In this document: one piece after another, positions 49,183 through 59,473 of the stretch
Layout: the number at the start of each line of letters is the position of its first letter
How positions within the stretch are numbered: the stretch's first letter is position 1
NCBI RefSeq assembly: GCF_028554725.1
Contig: NC_071667.1
Location: forward strand, 30,895,501-30,959,500
Length of the DNA stretch: 64,000 nucleotides
Direction of reading: 5' to 3'
Source of the DNA: Zeugodacus cucurbitae
Taxonomy: Eukaryota; Arthropoda; Insecta; Diptera; Tephritidae
Notes under the pieces: generated by a model
Database searches by the model: none
Told to the model about the DNA's origin: nothing
The model's input: only the letters and a program-made list of their open reading frames with translations
Translations under genes and position numbers: made by a program

Positions 49183-50200
49183 GGATGGGATCATGTGTAG
49201 AAGTTCACGTAAGTGAAGAAAGTTTAAGGTTCTATCGAGCGTACTGTGTGAAAGACTAAAGCCCACCGTCAACAAACTGATAGGACCTTATCAGTGTGGC
49301 TTTAGACCTGGAAAATCCACAACTGATCAGCATGGCGCATGGTGCCAATTCTTGGAGAATACCCGTGAAAAGAGGATCGACACACACCACCTTTTTGTCG
49401 ATTTTAAAGCTGCTTTCGACAGCACGAAAAGGAGCTGCCTTTATGCCGAGATGTCTGAATTTGGTATTCCCGCAAAACTAACTAATACGGCTGTGTAAGT
49501 TGACGTTGACAACACCAAAAGCTCCGTCATGATTGGGAAGGACCTCTCCTAGCCGTTCGATACCAAACGAGATTTCAGACAATGTGACTCACTATCGTCT
49601 TTAACTTGATGTTGAAAAAAATAATACGACCTGCAGAGCTAAATAGAGAAGGTACAATCTTCTATAAGAGTGTACAGCTCCTGGCGTACGCCGATGATAT
49701 TAACAACCGCGCCGTTAGTTCTGCTTTTTCCCGCTTCACTCTTGCCAATAGGTGCTTCTTTGGACTGAGTAGGCAATTGAAAAGTAAAGACCTCTCTCGA
49801 CGAACGAAAATCAAACTCCACAAGTCGCTCATTAACGGCAACGGCAAATACCGCAGACGATGGAACGATGAGCTGTACGAGTTATACGACGACATTGACA
49901 TAGTTCAGCGAATAAAAAGACAGCCGCTACGCTGGCTAGGTCATGTTGTCCGAATGAACGAAAACACTACAGCTCTGAAAGTGTTCGATGCAGTACCAGC
50001 CGGAGGAAGCCGAGAAAGGGGAAGGCCTCCACTCCGTTGGAGGGACCAGGTGGAGAGCGACCTGGTTACACTTTTGATCTCCAACTGGCGCCGAACTGCA
50101 AAGTAAAGAGAGAAGTGACGCACTATCATCGATTCTGCTATAACCGGGTAAACCAGCATCACACACATACATAATCACATACATACATACATATATGTAT
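49183..50200 (+). mobile_element. internally deleted copy of the RTE-like LINE
   Basis: It begins with the same 5' tip as the 42-45 kb copy (GGATGGGATCATGTGTAGAA GTTCACG..). At about 49225/49226 it jumps to the reverse transcriptase (AAGGTTCTATCGAGCGTACT). It contains GFRPGKSTTD, a damaged LLAYADDIN where a further deletion removes DIIG, and the C-terminal RLGHVVRMNENT-type block with GRPPLRWRDQVE. Stops and frameshifts interrupt it. The 3' end runs into (CATA)n at 50160-50200. Confidence 0.88.
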
Positions 50201-51592
50201 ATATTGAGGTTAAGTAAAGAACTAAACTATATTTCTATTAAGGTAAGGTCACAACTTGACTGATATTTTGGGTAAAAATTAATAATATTTGGATCTCCGG
50301 GCTTCAACAGGTATAGCCCGATTTCGATTTTTAGATGAAATATGACACACATCAAAAATTATCCGAAAGGGGAATCAAAAATGTAAGACGACATTTTATT
50401 TTAAATATAAAATAGAACTAATTCGATAAACGATAGTTCGTATTAGCTAGAGTGTTAACCCTTTTAATGTGTCTGATATATATCAAGAACAAAATTCGTA
50501 TTAATAATTGAACATCGTTGTCATCGCGTGTGCTACATCAATTATTGCAGTTCCGGCCTTTCGACATAATTTTATTGCTAAGTTTTACGAAAACTTCTTT
50601 CTCGTGAATGCTCGTTCTGATGTTTAGATCCGGAGTATACGGTGGAGAAACCTAATAATTTACAATACCACTAACGAATAGTAATATTCCAACAACACCC
50701 TTTGAGCGTCAAAATATTTTCAGGCATTGTTATTTAATTTTTTGGAAAACTTTATATATTACATATACCAAACTGAGTGCAGTCCCTCTGCACAACCTTG
50801 ATGGTTTTCGTTAGTGATTTTCACCTATTTTCATTCAGTAAGTTTGAAAAAGCTTTAGTTATATACAAAAATCGTATAAGGGCGGGACCGTAAGGGAGTC
50901 TCCCCAAAAATTATATCCGAATAACCTTCCCTACTCCAATCTCCCATATCAAATTTTACTTTTATTATTATTATTTTTTCGTTTTTTGGTTAACCGTATT
51001 TTGTTAGCGGGGCAATGGTTCTACTTCGCCCATCTGAAATACCAAGACTTCTCATAGCGTCAAGGAAGACGTCTACCAGGCTTCATTAACAGTTCCATTT
51101 TTACTCAAGTTATCGCAACCTGTTGCCCTGGGTGCTTCTTCAAATTCTTTCGCTCATGCCGTCTGTTACAATCATTAAAATCTATCACTATCGGGTTTCC
51201 TACTATTTTAAATACTTCTTCCATTAATAAATAATATATAATATTATATTATCGATTCAAACATTGTATGCATTTTGCGATACTTCAATGCTGGTAATGC
51301 AATCGATCAATTCTACTGAATGAGAGACATAAAAAGCACTTCATAAATTTAAAATTATACACATATCTAAGCATTTACAACTTTCCAAATGAGAGAGCAC
51401 TACTTGATCTCAACCCAAAACGCTTGAGACCGACAATTGCGAGAATAAGAGAGATATGTTGTAGATTATTATCAAGACATTGTTCATTCAAGAAATGAAT
51501 ACAACCGTTAGGACTCTCAGGACAAGTGTTAGGACTATGTAATGCAGAGTCAATCAAAGTCAATTCATATTAATCATTGCTTAGGTACCTAA
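50201..51592. other. intergenic region upstream of oskar, with a decayed CTCTCGCAA-family fragment
   Basis: Between about 50760 and 51130 there are diverged matches to the dispersed family (GGGCGGGACC, TTTTACTCAAGTTATCGCAA, CCTGTTGC) in minus orientation. The last 300 bp before 51593 probably hold the oskar promoter. I see no clear TATA box. Confidence 0.4.
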
Positions 51593-51598
51593 GTGTTT

Positions 51599-52032
51599 AT
51601 GTATACACGTTTGTGTGATCTTGCACTGATATACAGATGTCCACTAATGTGCTCACCTAAAATTATTTGGTTAGTGATTCGAGAAGCTACCAACTGCGGG
51701 AAGAGCGCTTTACCACGTGTTTCAACTAATGCTTTTTTTCAAGCAGTGCGAGTAACTGATACGATTTCTATAACGAGTACTCATTTTTAATAACGACTAC
51801 AAGTTTTAAGCACAGAATATTGCGAATATTTTTATGCGCAAAAATTTCCGAAATAGTTCGACTTTTTAATCAAACACACAATACCTTTATAGTAAAGTTT
51901 AGCGACAAAAAAAGTAGTGAAACTGAATGTTTATTCACTATAAGCAACATTTTGTCTTCTACTTTGATAACAAGTGCCGCTTCGACGGTTATTTGCGAAG
52001 GTTTGTACAGCGACTCCAAATACCACGCAGCT
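51599..52032 (+). CDS. possible Long-Oskar N-terminal extension (tentative)
   Basis: Upstream of the short-form ATG the frame stays open for 91 codons (51760-52032) but contains no ATG. Another frame opens with ATG at 51599 (MYTRLCDLALIYRC .. STNAFFQAVR). A 59-bp intron 51752-51810 (CGA|GTAACT to TTTTAAG|CAC) would join the two frames in phase. In Drosophila, Long Oskar starts upstream of Short Oskar in the same exon and anchors to actin, endosomes and mitochondria. The splice signals here are weak, so this model is only a suggestion. Confidence 0.35.
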
Positions 52033-54667
52033 ATGACAATCATGCACGAAGCTTTCCTAGAATTGCGAAACGCATTTCCTGATTTGGACGTGGAAGTGCG
52101 AAGCATTCTAATGGCCCGCTCTCAGGAAGGAGCAACTATAACCGACATAAAGGGTAAGTTAGTACTCCCTCTTGAAGGCATTTACTTTTGTAGTTTACCT
52201 AATTCAAATATTTATTAGATATTCTTCTATAAAGATTCTAATAAAGATTTACAACTGTCATAATTTGCTAAGATAGTTTATATGAAAGCCAATTATATTT
52301 TATGTTTGATCGTTATGTGATATCTTTTGATGTAGGAAGTTTATTTTTCATACATATACATATACACATATATAAAATTTCGAAAACTGTTGGTTGGTTA
52401 CACATATGATCACATTTGGGTCGTTTTGAATACTTTACTTTTTTATGTATTGTTATAGATGATTACCGAAAAAATATGGGTCTTGTGTTTCCAATTTATC
52501 AAAACATCACCGAGTTCCTGCTCTCAATTCCGTTTGTGACTGCATATTGTAATGAAAATGGCAAGCTTATTTTTAATGTCCGGCCTTCAGCAAGAACAAA
52601 GCATATCTACGATTTGGTACAGCAGCAAAAACCTCAACAGCATCAAATTTCAACTCAAAAACAACAGTTTATTCAATATAACGAACAAAAGCGATACGAA
52701 CCAGTCGTAAACAATATTTCATCTCAGAAAAAGGAATGCGATGAGCTTTGGTACTGCAAGCACAAACAGATTGATTACGGAAATAATACTGAATGCATTG
52801 ATAAGAAACACGTTGATGATAAAATAAGCGAATCGACAAATATAGATGTGGCAAAAACTAAGGTGGGTCTAGAAAAATCCGCATTATTGCCGGCTAATGA
52901 TCATGACGGTGTTTCGAATTACAATGTGGACGCAGGAAGCAATAATTATTATCAAGACAACTGTAATCATCTGTAAGTATGATTTCCATTTCCATACCAA
53001 TTGTAAATAATTAACTCCATATTTTTTAATAGTTTCAATAGATTATACAACCAACCAAAAGTGGCGTCACAAAATCTCGGACATAATTTCAATAACAATC
53101 ATTATTCAAATTTGAATAGTCGACTTCCGAAACAACAACCTACACAAATAAAATCGATAAGTCAAACAAGTCAATTTAGATCGATACAACAGCAGAACTA
53201 TTTAAACACGAACAAACTGGAAAAGCAATTCAATCCGTTTAAACAACCTACGGCGAGATATATACCTACAAGTACGAGTCGACCGACCTCACCAACATGT
53301 ACCAAAAGCAGTCGATATAATGATTCGATCTACACGACAGATTCCGACTATGAGGCACATCTTTTGGACTTCCCCTTATTGGGTGATGATTTTTTTCTGT
53401 TTTTGGCGCGTATGGAATTAAGATGCAAGTTCAAAAAATGTAAGTTGAAATATAAACAGTCCAGAAACTGTAGTCCGGCAGTAGTCAGGCCTATCGACGA
53501 ACTATCCAACTCTTCGATAGAGACACTAAGGTTTTCCATCCACGCACGGTATACTAATATATACATACATATATTAATAAGTTAAACTTTACTCACTCGT
53601 CCTATATTAAGTAGACATTCGATTAAAAATCATCTCAATGATTACTTTTGAACAATCGATGGTGGTCGTCAATTTTATATAGACCCTTATTTAATATATG
53701 TTAATATAATATCTTAACCTTATTGCGTTAAAGTATCTCAATTATTGCAGAAACCCATTTTTAAACAAATTACCATATATTTAATGAGGGAACAGAGTTT
53801 ATTTATTAACATCACAGCAAAAGAGAAAATAAATTTATCGATTGAAAGAGTGATCTTGTATAGAAATAACTTATGGAAGTTTTTTTTTCCTATAACAGGT
53901 AGGCTCATCAGCCGCTTGTCCTCTTCAATATCGATGTATCTACTGCTCTTTCCGAAACCGAGCTTCACCCAGTAAAATGTGTTTTTATCCATCATCATAG
54001 TCATACACCATTTTTTTTTTCTCAAATCGCGAATAATTTCAAAAATATATCCATTTTTCGTATTCTTCGCATTGTAAACTAACCTTATATTTTTAATTTA
54101 TATTATGATATACATAGATGACAAAGTACTACAGAGTGGGCTTTGCGTATCTGGACAAACTATTTGCGGTGCAATTAGGCGAGTTCGACAATTGGAAGAT
54201 CAGTGTAAAAGTGTTATCGTTAACATCGGATCTGTGGATATAATGAAAGGTCGGTCGTTGGTACAAATAGAACATGACTTTCGCGAACTTATCAACCTAA
54301 TGTTCAAAAAGGGATTTACACCAATTTTAACGACGTTGGCACCCCTTGCAAATTTTGCACACGATGAGCATACCAAAAATAAATTGGAGCGTTTCAACAG
54401 TTTTATAAAAAAGGAAGGTAAATTCTCGTTGGTCATGGACATTTGGAGCTGCCTAGTTAATGAAAGAGGCCATATACTATTCGATTGTTTCCAGAAGTAA
54501 GTAACCATCCAATAGGATCTAAAACTAAGCGCTTCATAATGCTCTGACTAAATATATTTTACAGTGAACCAAGAATGGTAACGGGTACCTCAGAGCCGTA
54601 CGTGTTTTGGAACAAAATTGGTCGACAACGAGTTTTGCAATTAATAGAATCGCAATTGGAGTATTAA
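52033..54667 (+). CDS. osk: oskar (germ-plasm organiser), short form, five exons
   Basis: Oskar nucleates germ plasm at the posterior pole, recruiting Vasa and nanos RNA. Exons: 52033-52153, 52459-52972, 53033-53439, 54118-54496, 54565-54667; all junctions have GT/AG and matching phase, giving 507 residues and a TAA stop. From MTIMHEAFLELRN the LOTUS (OST-HTH) domain follows (PDLDVEVRSILMARSQEGAT .. IPFVTAYCNENGKLIFNV), which binds Vasa and dimerises. A Gln/Asn-rich linker follows, then the OSK domain (DSDYEAHLLDFPLLGDDFFL, VLQSGLCVSGQTICG, VIVNIGSVDIMKG, EPYVFWNKIGRQRVLQLIE). OSK is an SGNH-hydrolase fold without a catalytic triad that binds RNA. The end matches fly Oskar closely. An N-terminal extension for the long form is discussed separately. 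Confidence 0.96.
53440..54117 (+). other. oskar intron 3
   Basis: A 678-bp intron, the largest in oskar here. AT-rich, no additional coding signal recognised. Confidence 0.7.
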
Positions 54668-55440
54668 TATTTTTATATCATTATCTTCGTCCGACCAGAA
54701 ATTTAGAATGTTGTTGTTAAATTTTTTTAATTGTTTTAAAGTGTATTTGTGTTTGTTATGAAGGCGGTAATTTTTGCTAGATATAACCTAAATCTATTTC
54801 TTAAAAAGTAATAGTTAGTTATTATCATAGTAATATTGATTATTTCATTATTTTGTTGTATATCTTCTTTAGGAACGAATACGGTTGGTAGGTGTACTTC
54901 AAAAATGGTATTCAAATATATATCGGTGCACAATATATATTTTCGAATCAAGTTTTTGAATATTCCTACCTTAAATACCATTATTCCGTTGAAAATGTAA
55001 ACAATTTAGCTTCTACAAAATCAATACCGGTTGATTTGTCGACAATTGTAGAAGCTAGAGCATTTTCCACATAATGATATATTTCAGTGTTCTATTTAAG
55101 TTTAAATATTGTACTATGTGATTTATTAATTAATAAGTTAAATATGAACGAGCCATAACATTTTATTAAATCTGAGATAGTAATAAGATTTCGGACAATT
55201 GCACTCCAACATCCACTAAAGGTGCAACATCCTTGTTGTGCAATTGTCCATTAATCGCAATATAAATATACTGCCTAGTGAGTACGCCAAATATAAGTAA
55301 ATGTATTTATGTAAATGTATGTATGTAGGTCAATAGAGTTAGGTGTTTAGAGATTCTATTGCAATTACTTTAATAGAAACTTAATTTAATTAAACAAAAA
55401 CTGTTATTTTCTTTTAACTCCAATTTTTGTTAAATAAACG
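54668..55440 (+). promoter_or_regulatory. oskar 3' UTR (inferred)
   Basis: The 3' UTR of oskar carries localisation and translational-control elements in flies. An AATAAA lies at about 55432-55438, giving a UTR of about 770 nt. Matches to the Bruno-response consensus U(G/A)U(A/G)U(G/A)U occur as TGTATAT (54857) and TGTATGT (55315-55326), but such short motifs are weak evidence. A 12-bp perfect stem lies at 55193-55249. Confidence 0.5.
55193..55249 (+). repeat. perfect 12-bp stem-loop in the oskar 3' UTR
   Basis: GGACAATTGCAC (55193-55204) and GTGCAATTGTCC (55238-55249) are exact reverse complements separated by 33 nt. The loop includes CAACATCC twice. If the 3' UTR reaches 55.4 kb this would be a strong hairpin in the mRNA. 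Confidence 0.65.
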
Positions 55441-55640
55441 CCAGTTGTAATTTTTGGTCTTATTGCAGCTTACAACCAAACTGCAGTTGAAGTTATTGAT
55501 TGTTATTGATAACAACTCAATGCATCAAAAAAATTAAAAAAAAAATAGTTTACAGAAATAGCAAAAACTGACAACTTTGAAGAATAAGTTGTAGCCTTGA
55601 CATCAGGTTCTCAGGTTCGGAAAAGTACAATGTTTTTTCA

Positions 55641-55835
55641 TTATTTCTTATTAGCTGTTTGAAATTTTGAAAACATTAGCTGTCTTGGTCGATTTTCAAA
55701 AAGTGTTGTTACATTATCCGCTTGATCTCTCCCATGTTTATTCATTGAAGAACGCGCGTAAAATGGACTTGTATGTCGTGTATGGCGAAACGATTTCATA
55801 CAGATCGAACACACATGTGTATCGGGTATGGCCAC
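55641..55835 (-). pseudogene. possible C2H2 zinc-finger remnant
   Basis: A minus-strand reading includes HVCSICMKSFRHTRHT and a later NKH, reminiscent of a C2H2 finger start (CxxCxKSF) without proper His spacing. No other fingers surround it. It could be a decayed fragment of a zinc-finger gene or chance. Confidence 0.2.
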
Positions 55836-56247
55836 TGTTACTCAACTTTACAACTTCTTACTTATAACTAGTTTAAACTTTACTCTAGCACTATTTCACA
55901 TAAATCGCTTAAATGCATGGAAAATTATGGCGTTCATTTGAACTTAAAATCGTTATTTAATAGATTTCATTAAATTTATTTACATATCTGTACATACAAA
56001 ACTTTTACATTCTCTGCAACATGCTACAAGAATATAAAAATATGGTAGCCAGGTTTGACCGGCAATTATACATCACATATTGTAATACGAATGCTAGAAA
56101 ACACACTACTCAACGCTCCTTAAGTACTCCACTGTAAACCCAGATTGCGGTTCAAATATATTTCATTTTTTTTTATTTAACTAACGTTCATATATACTTA
56201 TCAGTTCAAAATTTAAACATAATGATGAAGTAGGTATCTAAATAGAT

Positions 56248-56843
56248 TTAATAACCTTCATCGGATATTTCAATGTCATATTGTGGAAACTTATCGAGCA
56301 ATATTTTTTTGGTTTCTGCGTGGTCCGCCTTTCCAAAACCCTGCAAAATATAATTGTTAAAATTGTATATATATTTTTTTGAATAAATTGTTAGAACCTG
56401 TGAATAGCCGTACACTTTTATTAACTTCAAATCCGGGTTGTGCTCAATGCGACCACCGCCAAGACATTCTGTTTCTAGTCCTAATCCCTTACAGGATTCG
56501 CTGGATCGATCGTAGATATCGGCTTAACAAAGAATCAACATATACACATATACGTAATTACTTTATCCATAAACATAAGCCGAACTAATTCTAATCTTAC
56601 AATGCCACTGACAATCTGCGTATCCTCTTACAATGTTTTTATGTGAAGACTCATCCTTTCCGTATACCTTTATTAATACATACTTGAAAACTCCTTCCTC
56701 AATATCTACACTTGGAACCGCTGCTAATTTTGCATCAGCCATTTTACAAAGCTTTCGAAAACCTGGAATGCATTAATCAATTAGGATATATAATTGACAT
56801 GACAAAATATCTTACCCAATCTAATCACCGAACCGTACATCAT
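56248..56843 (-). CDS. janA: janus-A / PHPT1-type protein phosphohistidine phosphatase, four exons
   Basis: Exons 56843-56816, 56762-56601, 56522-56398 and 56340-56248 are joined in phase (135 residues, TAA at 56248-56250). The family removes phosphate from protein histidines in the cytosol. Visible hallmarks are FKYVLIKVYGKDESSHKNI, RGYADCQWHSDIYD with the catalytic His, ETECLGGGRIEHNPDLKLIK, VYGYSQGFGKADHAETKKIL and the C-terminal IEISDEGY, all close to fly Janus-A. The first exon gives MMYGSVIRLGFRKLCK before an internal MADAK, so a short presequence form and a shorter form starting at MADAK are both possible. A TTTATT at 56172-56177 is a poly(A) signal on the coding strand. It is divergently oriented from the zinc-finger gene. 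Confidence 0.9.
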
Positions 56844-57734
56844 GGATAATATGATACGAAACTCTTCTCTTTTGCTTGTTGAGAGAGCCCATGAACTCAT
56901 TTTTGATGTTGGCAACAAAGCCAGATCATGGGCTACTGAACAGCTGACAGTCAAAATGACGAGCTACCACTAAGAATCCCGCAGAAATAAATGATTAAAT
57001 GGTTCGTTTTTGTACGATGAGTTTTTTGTGATTTTTGAATTACTATTAACTTTTATTTAAATGGAATTAATATGTGTATATTATTTAAGAAACGGTGGCT
57101 ATTTGAACAAAAGTAATATACGTTCTTTGGCAGTGTTAAATGCCATTTACGTAAATACATATCTGATTACAAATTTTCTCTTAAACTTTTAGAGAATATA
57201 TTAAGGTGTTTATTGGTTTATAAAATATAAATAAATATATGTTACTAAATTCAACTAAGCTAAATTTTTGTTTATGTTGACTAATAATATGTACGATTTT
57301 TAATTATTATAATATTTTATTATTTTTATGTGTAGATGTTTATTGTTTATCTTAAAATATATATTTATAAGTGTTTGTGTTGGTGTAATATTGGTTAAGA
57401 AGTCTCTATTAAGCGTAAATTGCAAACCAATAAATACCCAAGAAATCGAATAAAAATCTCCTAACTTATGTTTTCCCGCAGTGGCACCACTGCCAAATGT
57501 TATAAAAAATGCGGACTTTGACAGCTCTCTCACGAATGAAAGAGTTTCGTATCATGTTATCTTTGCCGTACATTACACATTGGGAATGTTGATAACCTAT
57601 CGCCAATAAGTTTTCGAATTTATGTCGATAACTCCATATTCACAATCGACAATCGAAATCGATCCGGATTTGTCTACAAACAGAAATTCGTAGTTGCCAG
57701 ATTGCTTGAGTACCGATGTGTTGCCAACGATCTC
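56844..57734. promoter_or_regulatory. divergent intergenic region between janA-like and ZAD-zinc-finger genes
   Basis: Holds the 5' ends of both genes. A diverged inverted copy of the janA-like 5' leader lies at about 57510-57570: GCTCTCTCA .. AGAGTTTCGTATCATGTTAT versus AGAGTTTCGTATCATATTAT on the opposite strand just upstream of the janA start. Nothing else recognised. Confidence 0.45.
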
Positions 57735-57743
57735 TATATAAAA
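57735..57743 (+). promoter_or_regulatory. TATA box of the ZAD zinc-finger gene
   Basis: TATATAAAA lies about 70 bp upstream of the first ATG (57808) of the transcript and in the right direction for the downstream gene. A DRE-type TATCGATA is at 58089-58096, but that lies inside the proposed first intron. Confidence 0.5.
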
Positions 57744-58198
57744 GCACAGTTCCAATCGGCAGGTTGTCGACTAAAGTGTAAACGAGTTATAAGTAATAGG
57801 CTGTACAATGGAGAAATGTGTAATAAAGTGGTAAGTTGTTTGAATTAGAAATAATTTTATAGCCATCAAATAGTGACTTTTATTTGATAAAGAGTAAGCG
57901 AACTCAGAGTTTAGTTTCAACGTAGGCGATTGTTTTGGTCACCCCGTTACAATATACTTTCAAATATATTACAATTTATTAATAAATCTGATGGGCAATT
58001 GTTATTGTTTGCGCTGATGTGGCCATTGTAGAAACCTAAATACATATACAATGGATGTGGCGTAACGTAACGTAATAGAATATATATTTATCGATAATAT
58101 AAACAGCTGTAATCTAATGCAACTGACTTCCTCTATGGACAATATTCTTTATTTATCATATATTGTTTACCATAGCATTTATTCATTTTCCAACAAAT

Positions 58199-59447
58199 AT
58201 GAAATGTAATTCAGAGAATGACTTGAAAATTTCAATTAGTGAGATACAAATTGTTAAAACATGTTGTGTATGTCAGGATCATTCTACATCACTAACTTTG
58301 GTGGAAAAAGCATTCATTGGAGAACCACCTATTTTATTAAGTGATCTACTGCTTCAATGTTTTGATTCTATGGATAAATATCAATTAATAGTTGGTGAGG
58401 ATCCATCAAATAATTACATATGTGACTCTTGTGTAAAATCTCTTGAGGAGTACTATAACGCCGTACAATCCGTTTCTATTAAACGGAATGAGTTTCTAAG
58501 TAGAGTACAAGATAAAACTAACACACCAGACGGTGTAGAGTATTTTGTAATTATTGAATCTCTGGAAAAGAATTCAAACTCGTCTGACCTACCAACTAAA
58601 CATGTAATTAACGAAGAATCTAATTCACATCATTCGGATGACGAGTTTGTTAAAATTATTAATTCAGATGATGAATATATAGCGTTAAATTCGTCAGAAG
58701 ACGAATTTGTTAAAGTTATTCAACCAATCGAAAATTTTGAAGATGAGTGGTCATCAGATTGCTCAATTAACTCAAACGGTAAAAAATTACTATTAATTTA
58801 ATGAAGTAATTTGCATTAATTTCAAATTTTTTTGAATAGGTCGAGAAACTACAGAACATCTTCGAAAATCCTTGATAACTATTGAACGTATGCCAAGAAC
58901 AAAGTTTAGGTTTTGTTGGCGCTGTGATAAAAACTTCCCATCGGATGATGCCTTTGAAATTCATTTGAAACTAATTCACACAAAAAGTAAAAAAACTATA
59001 TACTCGTGTCAACAGTGTCAAAAAAGTTTTCCATCCGAAGACGAACATAATGCGCATTTGTCCAAAGTTCACTATTCAGATCAGTTACGATGTGAAATAT
59101 GTGGTGCTTCGTTAGCATCATCTGTACTCTTGAAGACGCATAAAATGACCCACGAAGAACTTAAGTGTTCCATATGCTCGAAAATGATGTCAACTCGTAG
59201 AATGCTTCAACGACATATGATGACACATCGCATGGACAAGAAACACCAATGTCTTGAATGCGGTAACAAGTATATATCGAAGGCGTTTCTCCAAAAACAC
59301 ATGCTGATTCATAAAGATGTTCGCAGCCACATATGTCAGGTTTGCGACTTTAAATTTAGAACTGCATGGAATTTAAAACGCCATCAAAAGCTACATTGCC
59401 TTGGCGATATAAGTCGACAGCTTACAGATCCCAGTACGCAGATCTAA
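58199..59447 (+). CDS. ZAD-type C2H2 zinc-finger protein, presumed DNA-binding regulator
   Basis: Two coding exons, 58199-58778 and 58840-59447 (donor AACG|GTAAAA, acceptor tttgaatag|GTCG, phase 1). The N-terminal ZAD (residues about 20-95) has the CCVCQ .. CDSC cysteine pairs (TCCVCQDHSTSLTLVEK, YICDSCVKSLEEYYNAVQ), a zinc-binding dimerisation module common in flies. A central acidic region repeats DDEFVKIINSDDEYIALNSS and EDEFVKVIQ. Six C2H2 fingers follow, e.g. FCWRCDKNFPSDDAFEIHL, LRCEICGASLASSVLLKTH, HQCLECGNKYISKAFLQKH and HICQVCDFKFRTAWNLKRH. A noncoding first exon ends at 57830 (intron 57831-58175). Target genes cannot be told from sequence. Confidence 0.92.
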
Positions 59448-59473
59448 GTATTTTATAACTATTATAAACTTTA

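Noticed and set aside
48949..49200. 83-residue plus-strand ORF before the second RTE copy
   Set aside because: It runs into the LINE 5' tip and resembles no protein I know. Probably decayed repeat DNA.
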